Of a stretch of 64,000 bases of DNA, positions 14,001 through 64,000 are shown in pieces. The position numbers and the translations under genes are program-made. Under the pieces are notes generated by a model, which ran no database searches, was not told where the DNA came from, and was given only the letters and a program-made list of their open reading frames with translations. The DNA is from Agelas oroides (taxonomy: Eukaryota > Porifera > Demospongiae > Agelasida > Agelasidae). Within the stretch, counting starts at the first letter, position 1, and each line of letters starts with the position of its first letter. The stretch lies in NCBI GenBank assembly GCA_949130485.1, contig OX422183.1:6290636-6354635 (forward strand), read 5' to 3'.

Positions 14001-14261
14001 GATGTGGCCAACCTTGGAAGGTGTGGTCGTCAACGGTTACTAGGGAAGGCTTGGAGCGTCCCTGTGATTCGCCACCTTCTCTCTCCAATGAAAGACTACT
14101 TCAAATCCAACACAGTCAAAGAACCCTCCCCATTGAGCCTGGCTAGGGGCAACCGGGTAGTTACGAATGACGCAACGCAAACGGATGAAGGACTACCTGA
14201 GATATCGGAGGATGTCGATGGCATGCCTTCCATATTATCCCCCACTACCTCTTCTATTTAG
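948..14261 (+). CDS. DNMT3: DNMT3-type DNA (cytosine-5) methyltransferase, 3' 18 exons (5' partial)
   Basis: De novo DNA methyltransferase: transfers methyl from S-adenosylmethionine to cytosine C5 in nuclear DNA. Exons: 948-1078, 2373-2541, 3605-3757, 4841-4990, 5177-5218, 6346-6425, 6789-6836, 7631-7695, 7854-7908, 8299-8427, 9050-9134, 9603-9679, 10382-10447, 10907-10997, 11143-11291, 11899-11984, 12386-12580, 13973-14261; about 685 residues, all GT-AG and in phase. Seen: the end of a PWWP domain ([17 protein letters not shown], residues about 125-150), an ADD domain with paired cysteines ([21 protein letters not shown]; about 216-330), then the catalytic domain with motif [17 protein letters not shown] (catalytic Cys about 433), [22 protein letters not shown] and [17 protein letters not shown]. 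The Arg matching human DNMT3A R882 is kept. The PWWP start is absent, so the gene is truncated by the window. The C-terminal tail of about 52 residues after KDYF is unusual: vertebrate DNMT3A and DNMT3B end almost at once there. DNMT3 identity is near certain; A versus B orthology is not meaningful here. Confidence 0.96.
1352..1525. mobile_element. MITE with TACCGTAGATCGGGAAATTT inverted ends
   Basis: 174 bases whose ends are near-perfect inverted repeats of about 24 bases (TACCGTAGATCGGGAAATTT / its complement). The interior is AT-rich with many CGCGAAAA words. Lies in the first DNMT3 intron. Related ends occur at 19658-20013 and 54862-55093. Confidence 0.8.
1596..2189. mobile_element. Foldback element with TAGCCTCGT ends
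   Basis: Ends TAGCCTCGTCCCCAGGCCC and GGGCCTGGGAACGAGGCTG are inverted. The inverted similarity goes on for about 60 bases (GAGAAAGGG...GCGCATGCGC). Flanks CTCAATACC and ATCAATAAC match at 7 of 9 positions, suggesting a decayed 9-bp target duplication. Confidence 0.7.
2373..2541 (+). CDS. DNMT3: DNMT3 exon 2 (PWWP helix, then acidic linker)
   Basis: Acceptor GTGCAG|GAG, donor AAAG|GTGAGA. Begins [10 protein letters not shown], which continues the preceding helix as in DNMT3 (ALEKARVRAGKTF-like), then a Glu/Gly-rich linker. Ends in phase 1. Confidence 0.85.
2566..2634. repeat. (CA)-rich microsatellite
   Basis: Irregular ACACACC/CACACA run just downstream of DNMT3 exon 2. Confidence 0.8.
2649..3171. 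mobile_element. Element with GGGGCGAGCC ends
   Basis: Starts TGGGGGCGAGCCTGAGC and ends GCTCGGGCTCGCCCCA, inverted to each other. Similar ends bound 12961-13445 and 34036-34602. A (CGGT)n run lies at about 3089-3112. The last 105 bases recur directly at about 3327-3413. Confidence 0.5.
3430..3567. repeat. (CA)-rich microsatellite
   Basis: Interrupted ACACAC run with ATGC insertions, just before DNMT3 exon 3. The ORFs it opens are artefacts of the repeat. Confidence 0.9.
3605..3757 (+). CDS. DNMT3: DNMT3 exon 3 (end of PWWP)
   Basis: Acceptor after a pyrimidine tract (TTCTCCCAG), donor CCGG|GTGAGA. A basic stretch ([10 protein letters not shown]) leads into [20 protein letters not shown], the signature end of DNMT3 PWWP domains. 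Confidence 0.93.
3765..4290. repeat. Minisatellite based on TGTGTAACACTGCATCAT
   Basis: About 525 bases of 10-20-base units mixing TGTGTAACAC with TGCATCATTG or TGCATCACTG. Begins within a few bases of the donor of DNMT3 exon 3. Confidence 0.95.
4604..4832. repeat. Minisatellite based on TGTATAACACTGTGTGAACA
   Basis: Seven or so units of 28-35 bases (GTATAACACTGTGTGAACAC plus TTGATA), ending just upstream of the acceptor of DNMT3 exon 4. It shares the TAACACTGTG word with the minisatellite at the other end of the same intron. Confidence 0.95.
4841..4990 (+). CDS. DNMT3: DNMT3 exon 4 (linker)
   Basis: Acceptor TTCTCTCCAG, donor AAAG|GTGAGT, which runs straight into a (GT)n tract. Encodes a Gly/Glu-rich, low-complexity linker ending in the basic [12 protein letters not shown]. 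Phase 1 on both sides. Confidence 0.85.
4994..5152. repeat. (GT)n microsatellite at splice donor
   Basis: Nearly pure GT dinucleotides to about 5079, then interrupted GT to about 5152. The tract starts from the donor GTGAGT itself. Confidence 0.95.
5177..5218 (+). CDS. DNMT3: DNMT3 exon 5 (small linker exon before ADD)
   Basis: 42-base exon with phase 1 on both sides; acceptor TCTTCTCACAG, donor TCAG|GTGAGG. Encodes [14 protein letters not shown], the helix leading into the ADD domain (compare VLEG in vertebrate DNMT3). Confidence 0.85.
5514..5979. mobile_element. Foldback MITE, CAGAGGAGGT ends, 9-bp target duplication
   Basis: 466 bases flanked by perfect 9-bp direct repeats CTCATTGCC (5505-5513 and 5980-5988). 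Both arms are long inverted repeats (CAGAGGAGGTTGGAAGCTAG against CTAGCTTCCAACCTCCTCTG, continuing with interruptions to a centre near 5740). A 9-bp duplication with long inverted arms is typical of Mutator-like elements; no transposase is coded. Inserted in the intron before DNMT3 exon 6. Confidence 0.88.
6006..6344. repeat. Pyrimidine-rich (CCTTCCCCCCT)n tract
   Basis: About 340 bases of C and T on the + strand in irregular 10-20-base units, running up to the acceptor of DNMT3 exon 6. Confidence 0.95.
6346..6425 (+). CDS. DNMT3: DNMT3 exon 6 (ADD GATA-type finger)
   Basis: Acceptor ACTCAG, donor AAG|GTAGGC. Encodes [18 protein letters not shown] and GGLCKECK, the first zinc-binding cysteine pairs of the ADD domain. 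Confidence 0.95.
6490..6658. mobile_element. Truncated TAGTCTCGT-family MITE
   Basis: Matches one half of the family seen at 24688-25010: CTTTACTGTT, AATAATTACTGATCTC, GCCCAAGAAATTCGACTT and the end GCGCGAGACTT. The other half is missing. Confidence 0.75.
6789..6836 (+). CDS. DNMT3: DNMT3 exon 7 (ADD, acidic H3-binding loop)
   Basis: 48-base exon, phase 0 on both sides: [16 protein letters not shown]. The DDDG acidic loop matches the part of the ADD domain that, in vertebrates, reads unmethylated H3K4. The donor abuts a GT-rich tract. Confidence 0.95.
6837..6957. repeat. GT-rich tract at splice donor
   Basis: GTGTGTGTGGATGTGTG-type sequence beginning at the donor of DNMT3 exon 7. Confidence 0.85.
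6973..7594. mobile_element. TIR element, TACAGT...ACTGTA
   Basis: Starts TACAGTACAGATCACATGTA and ends with the inverted form (ACCTTACCTGTGACCTGTAC then TGTA). The inverted similarity spans about 28 bases, with weaker similarity beyond. About 620 bases, filling the intron between DNMT3 exons 7 and 8. No transposase is visible. Confidence 0.6.
7631..7695 (+). CDS. DNMT3: DNMT3 exon 8 (ADD PHD finger, first half)
   Basis: Acceptor CATACAG, donor CCAA|GTGAGC. Encodes [16 protein letters not shown] and the next cysteine (ENCAK), aligned to the PHD-like part of ADD. Confidence 0.95.
7738..7852. repeat. Pyrimidine-rich tract
   Basis: CCCTCCCTTCCCCTCTTC-like units leading into the acceptor of DNMT3 exon 9. 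Confidence 0.9.
7854..7908 (+). CDS. DNMT3: DNMT3 exon 9 (ADD PHD finger, second half)
   Basis: Acceptor CTCTACTAG, donor AGA|GTAGGT. Encodes [18 protein letters not shown], with further zinc-binding cysteines. This donor is the only choice found that keeps phase with the next exon. Confidence 0.88.
7965..8298. repeat. Pyrimidine-rich (CTCCTCCCTTCTTTTA)n tract
   Basis: About 330 bases of tandem 20-25-base CT units running directly into the acceptor of DNMT3 exon 10. Long ORFs here are low-complexity artefacts. Confidence 0.95.
8299..8427 (+). CDS. DNMT3: DNMT3 exon 10 (ADD end)
   Basis: Acceptor CCCTCAAG, donor TAT|GTGAGC, phase 0 on both sides. Encodes [20 protein letters not shown] and the helix ending [10 protein letters not shown]. 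Its last 30 bases and donor recur in the following intron. Confidence 0.95.
8396..8845 (+). repeat. 79-bp repeat carrying a copy of the DNMT3 exon 10 end and its splice donor
   Basis: The last 30 exon bases ([10 protein letters not shown]) plus donor GTGAGC and about 40 intron bases are repeated downstream. Copies of the 30-base segment lie at 8508-8537, 8587-8616, 8666-8695 and 8745-8774, with a degenerate 21-base one at 8825-8845. In each intact copy CAC is replaced by the synonymous CAT. Each copy is preceded by a CTGT-rich stretch and CCCTAG, and followed by GTGAGC or GTGAGT. Confidence 0.97.
8846..8965. repeat. (CTGT)n microsatellite
   Basis: CTGT tetranucleotides with a few interruptions, continuing the 79-bp repeat block. 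Confidence 0.95.
9050..9134 (+). CDS. DNMT3: DNMT3 exon 11 (catalytic domain start, motif I)
   Basis: Acceptor TCCCCCCAG, donor ACTG|GTAATT. Encodes [18 protein letters not shown], the S-adenosylmethionine-binding motif I of C5 methyltransferases. Confidence 0.96.
9175..9352. repeat. (CTCTCCTCCTCC)n pyrimidine tract
   Basis: CTCTCCTCCTCCC units in the intron between DNMT3 exons 11 and 12; a second shorter CT tract at about 9530-9592 precedes the exon 12 acceptor. Confidence 0.95.
9603..9679 (+). CDS. DNMT3: DNMT3 exon 12 (motif II region)
   Basis: Acceptor TCAAAAG, donor AAG|GTAACC. Encodes [20 protein letters not shown], matching DNMT3 (LVLKELGIKVEKYIASEV-like). Confidence 0.96.
10285..10366. 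repeat. (CAGTAAATCT)n decamer repeat
   Basis: About eight decamers (CAGTAAATCT, CAGTAAAACT, CAGTAATACT) just before the acceptor of DNMT3 exon 13. Confidence 0.95.
10382..10447 (+). CDS. DNMT3: DNMT3 exon 13
   Basis: Acceptor GTGCCAG, donor GAG|GTACTG, phase 0 on both sides. Encodes [18 protein letters not shown], the DNMT3 segment usually reading VGDVRSITxK. Confidence 0.93.
10907..10997 (+). CDS. DNMT3: DNMT3 exon 14 (catalytic PCN motif)
   Basis: Acceptor TCTTTCAG, donor TATG|GTGAGC. Encodes [20 protein letters not shown] followed by PARKGIY. The Cys of PCN is the catalytic nucleophile. Confidence 0.97.
11143..11291 (+). CDS. DNMT3: DNMT3 exon 15 (ENV motif)
   Basis: Acceptor CCTCACTCAG, donor CAG|GTCAGT. 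Encodes [13 protein letters not shown] and [13 protein letters not shown]; the Glu of ENV is catalytic. FFEFFR corresponds to the FF interface used for DNMT3 oligomers. Confidence 0.97.
11304..11865. repeat. Minisatellite of CTGT runs with CAATGGTGTGACATG
   Basis: Units of about 30-45 bases: CTGTCTGTCTGTGTCTCAAT, then G(C/G)TGTG(G/A)CATG(T). Starts a dozen bases after the donor of DNMT3 exon 15 and fills the intron. Confidence 0.95.
11899..11984 (+). CDS. DNMT3: DNMT3 exon 16 (motif VIII)
   Basis: Acceptor TTTCTTAG, donor ACAG|GTGTGT. Encodes [20 protein letters not shown] and GNLPGMN, matching the DNMT3 [14 protein letters not shown] signature. Confidence 0.97.
12001..12352. repeat. Pyrimidine-rich tract
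   Basis: C/T-only stretches with a partly duplicated segment of about 60 bases (TTACCTTCTTTCCATCCTTC). Precedes the acceptor of DNMT3 exon 17. Confidence 0.95.
12386..12580 (+). CDS. DNMT3: DNMT3 exon 17 (target-recognition domain)
   Basis: Acceptor CACCCTCAAG, donor AGAG|GTTAGG. Encodes [31 protein letters not shown] and [10 protein letters not shown]. This covers the DNMT3 target-recognition loop and the tetramer-side helix. Confidence 0.96.
12588..12908. repeat. 22-bp minisatellite ACTAGCTTGCATATCATAGATT
   Basis: Roughly fourteen 22-base units with few substitutions, starting within 10 bases of the donor of DNMT3 exon 17. Confidence 0.97.
12961..13445. mobile_element. Element with TTGGG(G/A)CGAGCC ends
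   Basis: Starts TTGGGACGAGCCTGAGCGAG and ends CTGCTTGCTCAGGCTCGCCC followed by CCA. Shares ends and interior words (CACACTAGC, CTGCATTGCG, GAGTGCAGCG) with 34036-34602. About 485 bases in the last DNMT3 intron. Confidence 0.75.
13490..13870. repeat. Dispersed repeat with GCTACTATTCGAGG(G)TGGC
   Basis: ACTATTTACTTCGCTGCTCG, CTACTATTCGAGGGTGGC and GACATCAACAACGGCTGG are nearly repeated at 42860-43140. Probably part of a transposon. Confidence 0.65.
13973..14261 (+). CDS. DNMT3: DNMT3 terminal exon (motifs IX-X and C-terminal tail)
   Basis: Acceptor ATATTCTTCAG; stop TAG at 14259-14261. Encodes [20 protein letters not shown] and [20 protein letters not shown], where DNMT3 proteins normally end. 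The frame continues for about 52 residues rich in Ser, Thr, Asp and Glu ([17 protein letters not shown]). No AATAAA was found in the next 450 bases, so the transcript end is not placed. Confidence 0.95.
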
Positions 14262-15059
14262 GCTAGCTAGCAATTGAGTTTCTTCTCTATATATAGTCAA
14301 ATTTCTATAGCTTTAGCTGTTATTTTTTTTGTTTGTGTTGGCATGTTGCCATGGAAACATTATTCCTTTTTTTTTTGTGTATTTTTTCATTCTCTATTTA
14401 TATCAATGTCGCTGGACTATATTGACCTCATTTATATCATTCCCAAATTATTTATCAATTGTAACCACTTGACGATTCAAGGATTGATTTTCCAGTTGGA
14501 TCTCTTCCAGCTGTCATCAATGAGCTTTGAGAGAGTAGACGCTCATCACTCATTTCTGTGAGATTGTTGAGTACTAAAGAATGTAGTCAAATTGTCTGTT
14601 ATCATAGACAGGGTTTCATAATTGCCTCAACAGCTACAATAGGGAGCATAATTATAGTATTATAGCTGAATCTTGGCCTTAAATATGTCTAGAATTTCTT
14701 TAAAATGTACAAAGCCCTAGCGGGTGCACTGATGTGCGCATGTGCCCTTTGCACACATCTATATCTCCTCCCCCCCCCAAGGAAAAAATCCTGTAGACAT
14801 AATTCTCAAACTACTGGGGGAGAGGGTCCTGGCCAGTGGCCCCCCCCCATGAAATCTAGCTTGATAGAAGTATAGCCTGTCATCAGCTGCAAAATGTGAA
14901 GCAATGAGCTTTGTCGTCTCATTCCCAGACTCATTATTTTATTCTTCAGTTTGTGTTCACAATAATACACAGAAGTGGAAGGACATTCTTGTTGCTCATC
15001 AACTTCATACCGACCTTTAGGATAATGCCAGGCCAGCCACCTAGCTAACTGCTTTTTGT

Positions 15060-15215
15060 GCATGAGATAGCAGTCCCCATCTCCCAGTCACCCTAGCACA
15101 GCTGATGAGGCCTGGTATTGGCTGAAACACGTCCTGTGCAGTGGGTGACATTGTATAACATCTAGGCTTACTTTATTAGGGAGTGTGTTTTATGTGGTTC
15201 GTTGATGAACAATGG
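15060..15215. repeat. Dispersed repeat with core GTCCTG(C/T)GCAGTGGGTGA
   Basis: CTGATGAGGCCTGGTATTGG, AAAC(A/G)CGTCCTG and GGTTCGTTGATGAACA. Related copies: 15705-15850, 47008-47135, 54418-54530, 54545-54670, and inverted parts near 56000-56165 and 58175-58310. A family of unknown class, perhaps the body of a SINE. Confidence 0.7.
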
Positions 15216-16419
15216 AGAAAAACGTGGCTATATAGGCCAATGTAACCCCCACCATCTCAATTTTACAAGGAATCGAAAGGGTGGTGATGGAATTTAAGCC
15301 TAAATCCGGCCGTGGGCTTGCTCCAGAAAGTGAGAATTGCATCAATTGTAATGATGTGGAAGTGAGAACGATTTAGTAAATTTAGTAACTAAATTTAATT
15401 GCATGTTCAATGTGATCTATTTTTATTTTTTCCCTTCAACACAGACCAATTTTTAATCTAATTATATGTAATCTTATAACAATAGAGTCACATGAGCCGT
15501 AATCTTACAATTAATCTTACAATTAATTATACAAAAATATGTAATCTGAAGTCACATGAGCCGTAAGTAGTGACAATTGCTCCAGACAGAAAACCAGTGA
15601 TAAATGTGTCATACATCTTAGACTCCATTATCTGTGCTCTTGTTGCCTGTGGTAAGAAAATGACATCATTGCACCACATGCTATCACGAGAGCTGAAAAT
15701 CCACAGAATGACTGGTATTGGCTGAAACGCATCCTGCGCAGTGGGTGACATTGCATAACAAGGCCTGCCTTTTTTCAGGGAGATGTGGTTGTTCATGTAT
15801 GAATAGCAGTCCCCATCTCCGAGTCATCCCAGTATAGCTGATGAAATCACTAGTGTATGTACGTATATATATATGCTCAAGTGAGTATGAACATCCAACC
15901 TGAGTGGATATTCGTCATGGTGCACTTACTCCAGGAATGAAACTTTCATTCACCAAAATGACTTTCCCTCACTGGCTATACCACCATATATATATATGCT
16001 CAAGTGAGTATGGAGTTTGTTTTTGATCTAAATAGTCGATCCACCTAGCAATCCATCATTCTGTAAGTATACCCCTAGTTCTTGTTCCCAGGCTATGCAG
16101 GCTCCTTCCCAGCTTGTGTTGCTGATCATCATACAATATACAAAAAAGGCTGGGGAAGGCAAGGGAGAGCCCGAGAACAAGGTTATCACTAACTAGAGAG
16201 ACCCCACCCGAGAGGAGATGGTCTGGTGATGCTTGGCCAATTCCTCGGGATTCATTAATGTTGATCGCTTTCTGGGGAGAACTTTCCAACCACATTGCAG
16301 AAAACAATCTGTGGTTACAAGACTGGAAATTCTTGGCTACTTCAGCACGATGACACAGCACTTTTTGGGTGCGTAAATTAGTTATCAGTTCTCAACTATG
16401 CATAAGTAAGCTATGAATT

Positions 16420-16425
16420 TTTAAT
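16420..16425 (-). other. Possible polyadenylation signal ATTAAA for the WD40 gene
   Basis: ATTAAA on the - strand about 60 bases past the proposed stop codon. The position fits a short 3' UTR; the motif alone is weak evidence. Confidence 0.3.
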
Positions 16426-16484
16426 AAAGCCCAAGGAATCAGCCGAATGTCACCAGACCCTCTCCTTTCGGTCTGGGAATGAGA

Positions 16485-63844
<47,360 letters not shown>

Positions 63845-64000
63845 CTGGGTGGATGAAATCAAGTGAAAAAGTACCGCTCAGTACAGTAGCATTTGAACAT
63901 GGCATAATGTAGTATTATTGCATGAAAATATTCATAACAAAGAATCTTGATAAGTTGCACTTTAGAACTTAAATGTTATGAATACTATAATTCATGGGTT

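Larger units (their letters stand above)
14262..16484. other. Intergenic region between convergent gene ends
   Basis: Holds the DNMT3 3' UTR (end not placed) and dispersed repeats. 14590-14860 recurs inverted at about 29190-29450. 15060-15215 and 15705-15850 belong to the GCGTCCTGCGCAGTGGGTGA family. A CTCAAGTGAGTATG word is duplicated at about 15870 and 15990. No coding exon recognised. Confidence 0.6.

Noticed and set aside
16255..16271. Short terminal WD40 exon coding ESDQH
   Set aside because: Possible by phase, but the read-through TAG at 16485 is simpler. Kept only as an alternative.

Overview
This is a eukaryotic, almost certainly animal, window. It holds two intron-rich genes that converge tail to tail, embedded in short non-autonomous transposons, foldback elements, minisatellites and pyrimidine-rich tracts. 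No prokaryotic gene, rRNA, complete tRNA, CRISPR array or full-length transposase was recognised. The species cannot be read from sequence alone. A PWWP-ADD-methyltransferase DNMT3 in a repeat-rich genome with ordinary GT-AG introns fits an invertebrate such as a sponge or cnidarian; I lean to a sponge, weakly.

Left part (about 0.9-14.3 kb, + strand): the 3' 18 exons of a DNMT3-type de novo DNA (cytosine-5) methyltransferase. They splice in frame throughout and cover the C-terminal part of the PWWP domain, the ADD zinc-finger domain and the whole catalytic domain (PCN and ENV motifs present), followed by an unusual C-terminal tail of about 52 residues. Exons coding for the start of the PWWP and the N-terminus lie upstream of the window or were not recognised in the first 0.9 kb. 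Introns are 0.1-1.6 kb and loaded with minisatellites. One intron repeats the end of the preceding exon together with its splice donor.

Right part (about 16.5-63.8 kb, - strand): the 3' 18 recognised exons of a WD40-repeat gene. Exons of 47-193 bases are separated by introns of up to about 10.4 kb. All recognised junctions agree in phase; one short exon may be missing between exons 6 and 7. The order of blades and a KLERLQLNPFMYS-like segment recall the WDR49/WDR64 type of WD-repeat protein, but that assignment is from memory and tentative. The 5' end lies beyond 64 kb.

The 2.2 kb between the two gene ends, and the large WD40 introns, carry most of the mobile DNA. Included are a family of seven near-complete TAGTCTCGT-ended elements with 9-bp target duplications, a CAGAGGAGGT-ended family also with a 9-bp duplication, an element with a 10-bp duplication, several further inverted-repeat families, tRNA-like SINE fragments, and an 0.85-0.89 kb tandem duplication whose breakpoint falls inside a 1.5 kb inverted-repeat element. 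The two genes show no obvious functional link: one writes DNA methylation, the other is a probable scaffold protein.
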